DNA of 64,000 bases from Neoceratodus forsteri. Lineage: Eukaryota; Chordata; Ceratodontiformes; Ceratodontidae. Numbering within the stretch: position 1 is the first letter of the stretch; every line of letters starts with the position of its first letter. Positions 1-10,669 of this stretch are shown piece by piece. The notes beneath the pieces are model-generated. The model saw nothing but the letters and a program-made list of their open reading frames with translations, was not told where the DNA came from and did not search any database. A program made the translations under genes and the position numbers. Where the stretch lies: positions 101,779,001 through 101,843,000 of the forward strand of contig JADMNL010000028.1 of assembly GCA_016271365.2 (NCBI GenBank), read 5' to 3'.

Positions 1-33
1 TCAGATAAAAATCAGAGGTACCATGTTATAACA

Positions 34-159
34 GCAATAAGGCACTCCAGGGTGTGTGTAAACTGTGGGATAATGGCACTTCTCGGTCTTGCCTTGTGCC
101 TCATTTCCCCGAGGCATGCCGTTATCCCACAAAATGCACACCCTGACATATCTTATTGC
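34..159. repeat. Foldback (hairpin) element, family A copy 1
   Basis: Two arms of about 46 bases pair with each other: GCAATAAGGCACTCC near 34 and its partner ending in CTTATTGC at 159. The paired arms continue inwards through GGGTGTGTG and TGTGGGATAATGGC. The loop of roughly 30 bases is unrelated to the arms. The outer ~25 bases recur in copies near 2566, 3778 and 4396. No target duplication or transposase is visible. It is best read as a non-autonomous MITE-like palindrome. Confidence 0.75.
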
Positions 160-438
160 TTGATTCAGAATGCTGCAATGTTCCCTCCCCCTTTAAACTA
201 TCTGAATATGTGCTCCAAGCAACACATTTTCATCTGCCTCGTCCTCTCTCCCCTGGATAAATACTGCACCTTTAAATACAAAATAAAAAAAAAATCTCAC
301 AGACTTCATTACAGACCCTTTTTTTTTGGTCAAGCAGCACCAAATGGGTAACAACATGGGACAGAAAGAGATGGAAGTCCCTGCAGTCTATTTCTACATT
401 TCGTCTCGGACAGATCACTGCCTATGGGATTCTTCCTC

Positions 439-546
439 CTACGCCTGTTCCTGCTCCTCCTGCTCCTCCACCTGTGCAGCCTGGTCTCTGAAAATTTCTT
501 CCAGGAGAGATTGAACCCACAGTGCGTTTGCCTGAGTCTCCTGCAG
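439..546 (-). CDS. Possible 3'-terminal coding exon, gene unidentified
   Basis: On the minus strand a long pyrimidine tract (about 587 down to 555) ends in TTTAAAG. It is followed by an open frame of 35 codons that stops at TAG (441-439). The peptide starts LQETQANALWVQ, looks helical and amphipathic, and ends in a Glu/Gln-rich tail (VEEQEEQEQEA-like). An alternative acceptor six bases further in (CTGCAG) keeps the same frame. I do not recognise the gene. It is not part of the known RBCK1 C-terminus, which ends in a RING/IBR region. It lies on the same strand as the RBCK1 exon 34 kb away, so it could be an alternative last exon or a neighbouring gene. Only the acceptor, frame and acidic tail support it. 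No polyadenylation signal was found nearby, so it could be fortuitous. Confidence 0.35.
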   Translation of the reverse strand: MQETQANALWVQSLLEEIFRDQAAQVEEQEEQEQA

Positions 547-2565
547 CTTTAAAGAGAAAGAAGAGAAGAAGAAAACAAAGCTGGGTTACTTGGACTCAAT
601 GGTACATGCTTGCACAAGGCTCTTAATGCCATTGTGGCAATGGCACTCATGATGATGCCCAAAAACAGCACTATAAAAATGAGGTCTGCTTTTAAAAGTT
701 ACTTAGGGAGTGGATGACTGGTGGCATAGTGGTAGCAAAGTGTTCTGCCATGCTGGCCACTAGATTCAGGGTGCTCAACGCTGGTGATCTGGCATCTGGC
801 TGGGAAGAATATTGCTAGCTACAGGGCATCAGGGCCAGGGAAGGGTTGGTGGTGCATTCTGCAGCCACAATGACCCACCAGTAGGAAGCCAGTGAGCTTG
901 CTCCCCTTTTGGGACCACACTGTGTGCATGCAAAGCAATCTCTAGGCCATGTGCGTTGCTGGGGGAGGAAAGGGGGGTTGGGGGATCAAAGGGTACATGC
1001 AGGAAGACGGCCGCTTCCAGTATCATGACGCTGGCCATCTTGGGCAATGTGCTTCCCACTCACATCACTACCAGACTGTGTTTTGTTGGGGAGTCGCCTC
1101 CTTGAAGGCTCCATCACAGAAGGCAGTTGAAAGGAACGGGCGCAGGTCAAAGAGGGAATTTGTTGGGATTTGGAGGTTGTCAGGCGATGGCCAAGAGCAG
1201 AAACAGAAGGTGGGAAAAAGGAAAAGCCTCCTCTTTTTTTTTTAATAAATATATTCTTTATTTCTCCTCACCTGATCCCTCACTGAACTTCCTTTTGCCA
1301 CCTGCATTTTCCCAGCTGCCCATCCACACATCTCAGTAAGCTGTCTTCATCTGTTCAGCGCTGGCCCATACCTCCAATCCCTGTAGTGGGGTCTGGATTA
1401 GTCCCCCCTGTACATGGCCCGGAGACTAAATCCAGTTGCAAGTGGGTGGTATGCATAAGCCAACAGGAAAACCAGCTGGATGTTAGGGAAGGCAGAGACT
1501 TCATCTGCCACAGGTGGCCTCATTCCCCTCTGTTGTCCCTCCCCCAGTGATGGTGAAAGGACTAGCCAGTGCGTCATTCCTGATGTCAAGACTCCTCCTC
1601 ATCATCACTCCCTCGTGTCACACATTCTACTGGTCATGATATCCCTTGTTGCCATGGGTCACTAGGGGGTATTTGTCCAATAGGAGCAAGAGCCCTCCCT
1701 CTGGAGACAGAAAGTATCCTATGGGATGCTTTTCCACATCCTGCTAGCCTGTTGTGGCAATCCAGGCTCTGAAAAGGAGGAACTGACCACCCTACTGCGG
1801 GAAAATGACTTCCATGTTGCTGCATGCCACTTGGGACCATCACTGAGCACTTCACTTGCTTGATGTCCTTCCTCCGCCCCACACCACAGCACACTTCTAC
1901 CCTTCCCTGCTCTGTTGGAGAGGGCACTCCCACCCCTGTCATAGACAGGAGAGATAAAAAGGCTACAGAAAGGGCAGATGGCCTCTTGGGGATATGAGGG
2001 CAATCAGGACCAGCAAAAAACAGTATTCATGACTGGAGTCAGAGCACTACTGTGCCTGGAGCAGCAGAGGTCAGGAGGATAAAACAGGTTAAGATGGCTG
2101 CAGCAAATACTACTATCGCATTAGATTAACCAAGTCACCTGCCATTCTTATATGTATGCATATGCCAAACCTATTTGTACGCATCTCCCATACCTACACG
2201 TACACATCTCCCACACCTGTATGTACACAAGGTGTTGTATTTTCTAAGCCAAAATGTTTATTACTAGCCCATTTTAAAAGTGCAGTAACTCACTCGCGGC
2301 TGCTGTATTTGCTGGAGGATACAGGCATAACTCTAGTGAGTGCAGAGGGGCATTCTCACCTCAGCTCATATATGAAAAGTGTCTATATCTCCCAATGAAC
2401 CCACATCCAGTCACGCATTACCGAACACACATGTATACACAAACACACACCCCTTCTTGGGCTAATTAAACCACTGATTCACATGAAAGAAACAGCAAAA
2501 TGTTTTTAAATGGTCTTTGGAAGGAGAGAGAAACATAGCAGGTCTAGATAGAAGCAGGCTAAAAG
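547..2565. other. Unassigned intronic/intergenic DNA
   Basis: No conserved reading frame, RNA gene or mobile element was recognised. Open frames are short and overlap on both strands. A small direct repeat of about 24 bases (GTACGCATCTCCCATACC, then GTACACATCTCCCACACC) lies near 2177-2225. Confidence 0.5.
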
Positions 2566-2720
2566 TAAGCAATAAGACACGACAGGGTGTGTGTTGAACA
2601 GATATTACCGCATGCCCAGAGGCGTAGTAAAGCATGAGGCCACTGGCCGAGTGTCTTCAGTGCCTGGAAGTGCAGTAATATCTGTTCAAAACACACCCAG
2701 GAGTGTCTTACTGTGCTTAT
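2566..2720. repeat. Foldback element, family A copy 2
   Basis: The left arm (AGCAATAAGACACGACAGGG, then GAACAGATATTACCGCA) pairs with the right arm (TGCAGTAATATCTGTTC, then CCAGGAGTGTCTTACTG). The outer arm matches the copy at 34-159, but the inner arm sequence is different and still self-complementary. Confidence 0.75.
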
Positions 2721-3777
2721 AAAATGGGCACCTTTTTTATTTTTATAAACGTTTAGACAAAAACGTTTGTTTACATGTAGAAAAAAAGATGATTTAATTG
2801 TTAGTATATGATAAAATAGTCCTTCCGCCTATTTAAAAGTGACGTCATTATGTAGTTGCGAGTGGTACTGCTGATTTAATTTTGTTGCACTACTCCAGTG
2901 CTCTTGTTTACTTCTTACAGTTTTTTTTTTTTCTGGTTTCATTTTTTTTAATAGGAACAAGCTCAGACTGGGGAACTGAATCTGAGGGATGCTGAGCGGG
3001 GGAAAATCCGACTGGTGCCGTGCCCTACTATTTGAATCCCGGTCCGGTGACTGTTCCTCTGGGCACTTGAAACTCCCAACCCATACGGAGCTCAGGCTGT
3101 GTCCGGCTCCGTGTGGGTGGGAGTATTTGTGAAAGTAAGACAGCTGGTGTGGTGTGGGAGGCACTGATTGAAGCACCCCTGTTCTTTTAGTACTTGCAGG
3201 TTTCGCTGCGGTCTGTTTTTTTTTTTTCTACTGAGACAGAAAAATGAAGAGCAAGTGGCTCCAAAGCTTTGGTGATCTGCTATGCTGCTAAAACAATGGT
3301 GGCCTTTAAAAATACGAACGTTCCATGCCTAGCTCTGAACATTCCATTTAGGGGCATTGATTTCTTTGCCTGTACTTTTTCCCCCCATGTGTAACACATA
3401 TATGGCACTGCTTTCCTAGCCAATCACTAGCCTTATTTTGCTATGCTCATTTTATAAGGCCTATTAGTAGCAACCCTGCTGTTCACTCAGTAGTCTTATC
3501 TGTTACCGTTTTATAAAATGACATGGAAATATCCTGAAACCACACTGACTGACAGACATCACCTATACGTGCATTACAAAGCTAGCAATGCATGGTCAGG
3601 TGCAGGGTCTCATTACCAAGGCAAAAAAGACTTATTAACTGCAAAATTAAGGATTATTTCCAGTAGATAATTTTTCATTTAAAATGTATTTAAATACATC
3701 ATTTTAATATACAGAAAATTTAAAAAATGTTTCACTTTATATATAACATGCATAGGAGCAGTGTGCCATTTTATAAG
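2721..3777. other. Unassigned DNA with one small hairpin
   Basis: No gene or known element is seen. It is AT-rich with poly-T tracts near 2920 and 3220. An imperfect inverted repeat of about 21 bases (ACTCCCAACCCATACGGAGC against GGCTCCGTGTGGGTGGGAGT) sits at about 3069-3125. The 115-codon minus-strand frame through 2829-3176 has low-complexity content and no recognisable domain. Confidence 0.5.
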
Positions 3778-3943
3778 TTCAGTAAGTCACTCCAGGGTGT
3801 GTGTTAATAAAGGATTTGAATACACTTCCCAGGGGGCATAAGGTAAGGATGCTTGGCCTTCAGTCTTGTGCCTCACTCCCTCCCCCCGAGACGTGCATTA
3901 AAATCCCTTTAATGCACACCCTAGTGTGCCTTATTGCTTACTT
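3778..3943. repeat. Foldback element, family A copy 3
   Basis: The left arm CAGTAAGTCACTCCAGGGTG ... AATAAAGGATTT pairs with AAATCCCTTTAATGC ... GTGTGCCTTATTGCTT on the right. The outer arm is shared with family A and the inner arm is private to this copy. Confidence 0.7.
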
Positions 3944-3992
3944 TATGCACATCCTGTTGTACACTGTTGCTTAACATATAAAAGCCTATTTT

Positions 3993-4098
3993 GGTGTGCG
4001 ATCACAAGAGAATAATGCACTGCTTGGCTGCAACAGTTGCTGATGCCTCATGCCTAACAACCTCCTGAGGCTTGCACTATTCCCTTATAATAGCACAC
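3993..4098. repeat. Foldback element, probable family A relative
   Basis: Arms of 27 bases pair with six mismatches: GGTGTGC...GAATAATGCA at 3993-4019 against TGCACTATTCCC...GCACACC at 4073-4098. The loop holds a second local inverted region (TGCCTCATGCC / CTCCTGAGGC). Confidence 0.6.
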
Positions 4099-4395
4099 CC
4101 TGTCATGTGCTATCCCTTACTTGACACCTACAGATACTCAGCTATTCGCTATTCAACACTCAGAGAGTAGTTATAATCAGCACCCCCAGATACGCGACCA
4201 TTCATTACTCAATATTATAAAATGGCAAGAAAAATTCCTGGACTTTGATTGGTTAGTGCTGAGCTTCAACAGTGACATTATCACCGCACAACATCAGCGT
4301 ATTCAAAAAGCAACTAAAAATGTATTTTAAAAATGTATTTTTTCAACTTTTTTCTTTTTTTTTTTTTTTTTAACAAGCAAGCCATTTTATTATTA

Positions 4396-4535
4396 CAATA
4401 ATGCACTCCAGGTCATGTGTTGTGGGGATAATGTCACTTTTCAGGTGCTGGATGAACTCAGCATGCCGACTCATGCCCAACCACCCAAAATGCGACATTA
4501 TCCTAGCACAACACAAATCCTGTTGTGCATTATTG
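4396..4535. repeat. Foldback element, family A copy 4
   Basis: The left arm CAATAATGCACTCCAGG, continued by TGTTGTGGGGATAATGTCA, pairs with GACATTATCCTAGCACAACA, continued by AATCCTGTTGTGCATTATTG. It is inserted in the 57-bp minisatellite together with the flanking AT-rich segment 4217-4395, which contains a poly-T tract. Confidence 0.7.
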
Positions 4536-4715
4536 CTTAACTCAATGAGTATTTACAATCCGCACCCCCACACACTAAGCTATTGGTTATTCAATACTGG
4601 TAAATATTTATAATTGGAACCACCAAACACTCAGCTAATTGTTCTTCAATACTTAGCAAGTATTCGTACTTGGCACCCTCAGATACATAGCTTTTTGGTA
4701 TTCAGTACTGATGAG

Positions 4716-4919
4716 TAGGGATGTAAGTTTGTCATGGATGAGGTTTTAATGACTCATTGTTTGTTCCTGAAATCATTAGTAAACAGTAGTAAATGTTGTG
4801 GCACTGTCATCATTGCTACATTCTGATGACACTAGTGAAAGTTATGGAAGTCCTGAATAAAGATCAAACGTCATGGAACCAATGACGTGTATGACTGCCA
4901 TGACAAACTTACATCCCTA
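4716..4919. mobile_element. hAT-type MITE with 8-bp target duplication
   Basis: This 204-bp non-autonomous DNA transposon sits inside the minisatellite. Its terminal inverted repeats begin TAGGGATGTAAGTTTGTCAT and pair without mismatch for at least 22 bases with the right end (ATGACAAACTTACATCCCTA). An exact 8-bp duplication, CTGATGAG, flanks it at 4708-4715 and 4920-4927. An 8-bp duplication and this type of terminus are hallmarks of the hAT superfamily. The interior is AT-rich, partly self-complementary and has no coding capacity. Confidence 0.92.
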
Positions 4920-6040
4920 CTGATGAGCATTTATACTTGGCAACATCAGATACTCAGCTACTTGTTATTCAATACTTGGTAAGTATTTATACTTGGCACC
5001 TCCAGAAACTTGGGTATTTGCTAGTCAATACTCGGTGAGCATTTATAATTCACTCCCCAGAAACTCGGATATTCATTATTCAATACTTGGCAAGTGTTTA
5101 TACTTGACACCCCGAGATACTCAGCTATTTGTTATACAATACTCTGTGAGTATTCATACTTGGCACACCTAGATACCTGGCTATTTGTTACTCAATACTC
5201 GATGAGTATTTACAATCGGCTCCCCAGGTACTCGGCTATTCATTATTCAGTACTCGGCAAGTGTCTCTATTCAGCACCCCCAGATACTTGGCGATTTGTT
5301 ATTCAATACTCCATAAGTATTTATACTTGGCACATCCGTATACTCAGCTGTTTGTTATTCAATACTTAGCAAGTATTTATACTTCGCATCCCAGATACTC
5401 AGCTATTCATTTTGCAGTACTCGGGAGTATTTATAATTGGCTCCCCCAGATATTCAGCTATTCATTATTCAATACTCAGGAGCATTTGTAATTGGCGCCT
5501 CCAGATACTCAAATATTCGTTGTTCAATACTTGGCGAGCATTTGTAACTCGACACCCCCAGATACTCGGCTATTTGTTATATATTTAGTGTTATTTAATA
5601 CTCCATGAGTATTTATACTCAGCACATCCCTATACTCGGCTACTCGTTATTCAATACTTGAGGAGTATTTATACTTGGCACCTGCAGATACTCAGCTATT
5701 CCTTATGGAATACTCTGAGTATTTGTACTTAGCACTCCTAGATACTCGACTATTCGTTATTCAGTACTCAGCGAATATTTATAATTGGCTCCCCCAGATA
5801 TACAGCTATTCGTTATTCAGTACTCAGTGAATATTTATACTCAGCACACCCGTATACTTGGCTATTCGTTATGCAATACTTGGCTAGTATTTATAATTGG
5901 CACCCCCAGATACTTGGTCATTCGTTATTCAATACTTGCTGAGTATTTAAAATAGGTACCCCCCAGATACTCGGCTATTCTTTATTCATTACTGGCAAGT
6001 ATTCATAGTCGGCACCCCAGATATTTGGCTATTCGGAGCA

Positions 6041-6671
6041 AGCATAGCAGGACAGCAACACCCTCCAGAGATCAAATTTAGTGGCAAGTGGCGAGTCATG
6101 TAGAGGGTAAGGTGGTGCCAGAGTGTACCACACAGCAGCATCCCATTGTGGCTGGGTGTTTTATCCCACTAAGTTCCCTTCCTTTGAGGTACTGGCTTAA
6201 CCTGTGTTCCGTACGCAAAGAACAGGGATGTGCGAATCAAGCCAGACATCTATCTCCCTTCCCTTCTGCCATCCTCCTTTGCTTGCTCCACCTGTGGGCA
6301 CCCAGGTGGCACCAATGCAGCAAGGATTGGATGGCTACCCTTCCTGAGAAAGTGGTATCTTCAGGGATGTTCAACCCCCCCCTCCCACTGTCCATTCATC
6401 ACCCCAGGCTCATTCTCAATCCCAGGTCACTGATGTCGCAAGTGGCAAAAGAGACACCGAGCAGAGGCCTTATTCACCTTTTATAATTACTGGTTAGTAT
6501 TGTTAATGCTTGGATAGCATGTTTCTAAACATGTGTTACAACCACCTGGTTGCAATCCCTCCCTGTCAATCATGCTTGTACTATTTGCGACTTTGCCGAT
6601 AATTGGTGGAGCAAGTTGGGAACCTCATTATTAGTAAAAATACTCAACAGTAATAAAATAAAAAACATGAC
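6041..6671. other. Unassigned DNA
   Basis: The minisatellite decays at about 6040. Nothing recognisable follows. A 132-codon frame at 6088-6486 has no known domain and no splice context. Confidence 0.45.
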
Positions 6672-6821
6672 ATATGTGGGTGTGTGTAAGCCAGAAATTT
6701 ACATACACACACACACCCTCTGTATGGGATGCTTTTACAGAGCCCTTGAGCTTCACTCTTGGGGTTTATGTAGCATCTCAGGCATGTGTAAAATTCTGGT
6801 TACACACACTCACCCACATAT
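6672..6821. repeat. Foldback element with unrelated arms
   Basis: ATATGTGGGTGTGTGTAAGC, then CAGAAATTTA, pairs with AAAATTCTGGTTACACACAC, then TCACCCACATAT. The loop contains a (CA) tract. The arm sequence differs from family A, although the size and layout are the same. Confidence 0.7.
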
Positions 6822-7196
6822 TATTCTCTATATAAATAACTTGAGTTAGCTAGAGTGATTTGTAATAAGTTTCAAATCTTTTTTTTTTCCAGTAAAGGTT
6901 TTTCTGTCCTGGACACTGACTGGCCCCCATCGGACTTCAGTCCACACAGCCCCTTCACACCACCATCCCAAGGGCTTACCTCTCCACCAGTGAGTCCCAA
7001 AAACTGCTCCTCATGGCTAGCCTGGTGGCGCTGAGGGTTGAGGCACTGGACACCACACCTCGTGCTGTGCTGGCGACCGGGTTTAGGAGTGAGCCTGGGT
7101 CACCGGGGTTGACCGTGGGGGCAGGAAGTTGGACTGAGCAGCTGTAAAGTAGTGGCTAGAATAGGAAGTGCAGCAGATCACTGCGTGTGCATTCCT

Positions 7197-7220
7197 ACAC
7201 ACACACACACACACACACAC
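7197..7220. repeat. (CA)n microsatellite
   Basis: About twelve uninterrupted CA dinucleotides, followed at once by GTGTGTG, which creates a small CA/GT palindrome. Confidence 0.95.
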
Positions 7221-7828
7221 GTGTGTGCCCATGGCAAGGGGATGGAAGAAATATGGAAAATGGACCTGGCAGGCTTCATGATGGTCCGGCTGCACTCGCA
7301 CCAGCCCCCCGTGGTCTAGATGTTGGTTTCCAGGGGAGGGGGGGGGGAAGTCAACGCTCCTTACCGTCAGCCCTGCCATTGGGGGGCAACCCGTGGTGGA
7401 CCTTCTTGGGATGAACTGCTGGGGGGATGATCCAGAGTCACCTGCCAGCTCCACAGGAAGTAGGGGTAAAAATCTGTAAAAAACAAACAAAAAAAACGCT
7501 CCTCATTGGGACTGGCCAGGCCCCTCTAGAGCACAATCTAGACTCTTGCTGTGGAGGAGGTGCCCAGTCAGTGGAGGAAGAGTCTGGACAGAGCCACCAC
7601 CCTGTTCATTTGGTTTGTTTCCTCCCCATTTTCATCCCCTGGGCCACCCAGCATGCAGTGATGCAAGTGTATGGGTATGGAGGCACGTGCATTTCATGTC
7701 TGCCACCAGTCCTCTCCTTGCGCCGCACTGCTGCCCTGCCACCCATGGTCCGCTAGGTGGTGGCTGACGAATGGAGCGGTTGGACCCCCCCTCCCTGGAA
7801 GAGAAACGCAATCCCTGGGACACTTAAT

Positions 7829-7829
<1 letters not shown>

Positions 7830-7883
<54 letters not shown>
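7830..7883. repeat. (CA)27 microsatellite
   Basis: Twenty-seven uninterrupted CA repeats, long enough to be polymorphic. Confidence 0.97.
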
Positions 7884-7884
<1 letters not shown>

Positions 7885-8159
7885 CGGCTGACCCCAGTAT
7901 AACCACAGTCCACTCACAAACTTGGGTCATCGGTGTGGCAGATGGTAGGGCTAGTGTTGAGCCACCTTGCCGGACTTCGTTTTTTTTTTATTTCCAAAGT
8001 TAAATGCAGTATGTCTACCCCCAGATCTGAAGTGGAACACATCAATCCTAATATTCCTGCAAGAGAGATCACTGTATGCATGATAAGAGGTACAGTGACT
8101 GTGTGTGCTAATTGGCTGAAAGCACGTGACTAATTTATAATATAAAACATTAAGGTACA

Positions 8160-8506
8160 ATACCTTCCACCTTCCATACCCTCACATCTTGGTATACCCA
8201 ATGCTGCACTTTTCACCCTCTCCCCATCCTTCCTACATTCCTTCTCCCCCCCCTTCCCTCTCCCTATGACTCTGGCACTTCTTATCTGTTGTCTATTTTC
8301 TCCGACAAATGCCGCTGGCTGTCTTGTTACAATGCTACCCTTGAATTGTATTAATCTGTACTCTGTTTGCAATGTCCACATTGTTGTAATGTCTGTCTTG
8401 ATGTTCCCCATAATTTGTATTTCTCTGACGTGGAACCTTTGTAAAAGAGCCAAGGCTCAAAGGTATTTGTAATCCTAGACTTGATAAATAAATAAAAAAT
8501 AAATAA
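8160..8506 (+). mobile_element. L2-like LINE, 3' tail (5'-truncated copy)
   Basis: A pyrimidine-rich 3' untranslated region ends in GACGTGGAACCTTTGTAAAA, GAGCCAAGGCTCAAAGGT and an A/T-rich tail of AAATA repeats. The same end occurs, inverted, at about 12314-12400 and 35175-35240, next to L2-like reverse transcriptase remains. ACCTTTG pairs with CAAAGGT and GAGC with GCTC, giving a 3'-terminal hairpin of the kind LINE reverse transcriptases are thought to recognise. Confidence 0.75.
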
Positions 8507-8589
8507 AATAATGACGGTCCCACTGTCAATATGGATTTCAAAAGTGAAGAGTTATAGACACTGTCCTTGTTGACTTTAACAGTCTAGTG

Positions 8590-8770
8590 TCAAGGCCTTT
8601 GGAAGCTGGACAGTCTATGGGGACAGTGTTCATAGATCTGAGTAAGGCCCTCGACCTGGTGAATCAGTCTATCCTCCTAGAAAGAATGGCCATAGATGGG
8701 GTACAGTGGAATCCATCAAAATGGTTTCACTCCTCCTTAACTAAACAGGTGGCAATGAAGTGCACTGGAG
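8590..8770 (+). pseudogene. LINE reverse transcriptase fragment (motif A region)
   Basis: One frame reads GTVFIDLSKALDLVNQSILL, which is the RT motif A neighbourhood (consensus F-x-D-x-x-KAFD-x-V) of a CR1/L2-group LINE. It then runs into WFHSSLTKQVAMKC, like the segment after motif A. The frame is lost beyond about 8790. The copy is isolated and heavily decayed, and its subfamily cannot be assigned. Confidence 0.6.
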
Positions 8771-9365
8771 AACACCTTATCTTCGCACGTTTCTCTTTTT
8801 TTTCAGTTACTGTTTCTCTCATGGCTGTGCTCCTCCAGGTATATACCCTGGTCCCAGGGATGTACCGAGATCTGGCCCTGTTAGTCCTCCAGGACCCAGC
8901 GCCCCATCAATGTCCCCCCCCTATGATGGGGATTCTGGGCAGAAGACTACACATCTCCCCCTCCCCAAGGCAACCCGCATGTTGTAGGCTAGGATCCAGC
9001 GTTGACAGGTGCTTGGACCCAGGAGGAGCCAGAAAACCAGGCTTTCCTAGAGATGAAACCTGGGTTTTCTCCTCGTGTTTCTCCCCACTCTCCCTCCATC
9101 CCTTTGGCATGCATGAAGCCTCTTGTGCCTTGGCTGCATGCAGCTATGTCCTGCGGGGGGGGGGAGCAATCTCCCTTGGCCTACTGCAGAGGTCACTGCG
9201 GCACCAGTGGCGCAGCGTCATCCCTCCCTGACTGCAATGTACTGCTGAGCAGCAGCTGTTCCCGTCAGGCCTGACCCCCGACACAGACTCCTGAATGCGC
9301 TCCCAAACTCGACTGCCTGCACGATGTCCTGCCACTGGGTCATCAGGCAGCCTGTCTTTGCCACT
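8771..9365. other. Unassigned GC-rich DNA
   Basis: No conserved product is seen. There is a run of nine or more G at about 9157-9166. Open frames on both strands are compositional. Confidence 0.4.
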
Positions 9366-10290
9366 GTTTTTTTTTTTAACTTTATTGTAGCATTCCATAG
9401 AAAAGAACACATATTTAGATCCACAACTTCAAAGCATAGGGTAATACAGATGTAACTCTGAACAAGTTAATACGTGGACTGTTCGATTTAAAGTCCACTT
9501 TGGTACTGACATGACAGGCGGTCCATTATTTGAAAGATGTCCCTAGGTAGTAAATCCATAGCATGAGCTGCACAGCTGCATGATGGTGGAGGGACCAATC
9601 ACATTGCATCTTCCAACAAATCGGTAATATTTAAACCACCTTGCGTGGTTGTAGTCTCCACAGACTATTCAATGTAAGTAATAAAATAAAGTATGAACAC
9701 GGACATGCGAGCTTTACACATTGAAAAAATAAACATTGGTATACTTTCGAGTCCATTTCCTGGTCATCAATTTTTGTCTCCGCCAGTATCAGCTGTTGAT
9801 TAAAAGAATCCATCTTTTTTTATCCAAGTCCCTCACGGCCTGGAGTATCATTTTATTTGTGGTTCCTGTTCTCCCTCTAAAGCTGTGCTTTTTCCGCCAT
9901 GACTGGCTGTGCCTGATGTGGAGGCCTGCTGCTTCGATTTTGGCATTTCAGCTGTCCGATGTCGGTGTGGCATTTTGCTCAGTAAGTGCCCCAAAGTTTG
10001 TATTAAAATGATCAGTTTGACAGGTAGCCCATGATGAGGGAGCTGGGGAGAGGGCGCCAACAATAACGGCGACCGCTCCCCAGTGCATTAAAGCGGCTCG
10101 AGGGATCTGGCGGCGGATGGGGGTGGGTGGGTGATGTATGTGTGCAAGGGGTGGGAGGAATGTGTGGGGGTGCCTACAGTCGGTTGCTGTGCCGACCCGT
10201 GCGTGGTGGGTGGTTGTCAGCATCGGTTGGCAGAGTACTAGGTTCGGGTTGGGGCACTGGTGTGTTGTTTTGCGCCCGGCCGAATCTTTT
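9366..10290 (-). pseudogene. Probable L1/Tx1-like ORF1 fragment with A-tail
   Basis: The plus strand shows a run of T at 9366-9379, as expected of a poly-A tail on a minus-strand retrocopy. On the minus strand, frames near 9950-9850 and 9813-9700 give a basic, Ser/Thr-rich N-terminus (MPKSKQQASTSG), then ILQAVRDLDKK and MDSFNQQL, then AETKIDDQEMDSK. That is the layout of the N-terminus and coiled coil of L1 ORF1 proteins, and it parallels the better ORF1 copy at 60384 (QMDIVLQEIREFRK). Frameshifts separate the pieces. The stretch 9380-9690 is unexplained. Confidence 0.4.
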
Positions 10291-10669
10291 TTATGTTTTC
10301 ACCCCAACATGCACCCCTTAGGCCGGAGAATTCTTTAAAGGAGGGCACAGCCCCCACAGAAAACATTAAAACTAAGTCCCCGTGCCCTTTGCTGTGTGTC
10401 AGTGTCAGGAGTGCCGAAATAAATGTTCAGCACTCTTGACTTCTGCATAATGGTGATTGCCTTTAGGCTTTCGCCGTTATGACATAGATGTGTCTGACAA
10501 GATCTGTACGCTGCTTTCAAAATAAACAACTTCAAGCACTAAATAATAGAAGAAAATACAAATTCAGCTGCGTTGTATGCCCGGGTTGTATGTAGAGCTC
10601 TCCTGACCACATCTGTCTTGGTTGGCTGCAAGCTCCACCCCTCTCATCCCACTTCTTAATGGAAAAGGA
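10291..10669. other. Unassigned DNA
   Basis: No gene or repeat was recognised. Confidence 0.4.

Larger units (their letters stand above)
4111..6040 (+). repeat. Minisatellite, unit about 57 bp, roughly 25 units
   Basis: The unit reads approximately GATACTCGGCTATTCGTTAT then TCAATACTCGGCGAGTATTT then ATACTTGGCACCCCC. About two units lie at 4111-4216 and over twenty run from about 4545 to 6040. The array is broken by a foldback element (4396-4535 and flanks) and a hAT MITE (4716-4919). Because 57 is a multiple of three, the array produces long repetitive open frames (for example 5094-5491). These are artefacts, not genes. The embedded GAGTATT and AATACTC are mutually complementary, so single units can form short hairpins. 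Confidence 0.9.
6822..8159. other. Unassigned GC-richer DNA
   Basis: No gene is recognised. About 30 bases around 7027-7075 (GAGGCACTGGACACCACACC) resemble, in reverse orientation, the inserted segment at 11727-12285, so part of this stretch may be an old copy of that repeat. The short open frames here are driven by the CA microsatellites. Confidence 0.4.

Noticed and set aside
5094..5491. Repetitive frames with YSAI--YS-L-like units
   Set aside because: Produced by a minisatellite whose ~57-bp unit is a multiple of three.
4111..6040. CRISPR-like regular repeat array
   Set aside because: The repeats are contiguous without unique spacers and the sequence is vertebrate. It is a minisatellite.
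7671..8003. Frames with (TH)n or (CV)n runs
   Set aside because: They are translations of the CA microsatellite.
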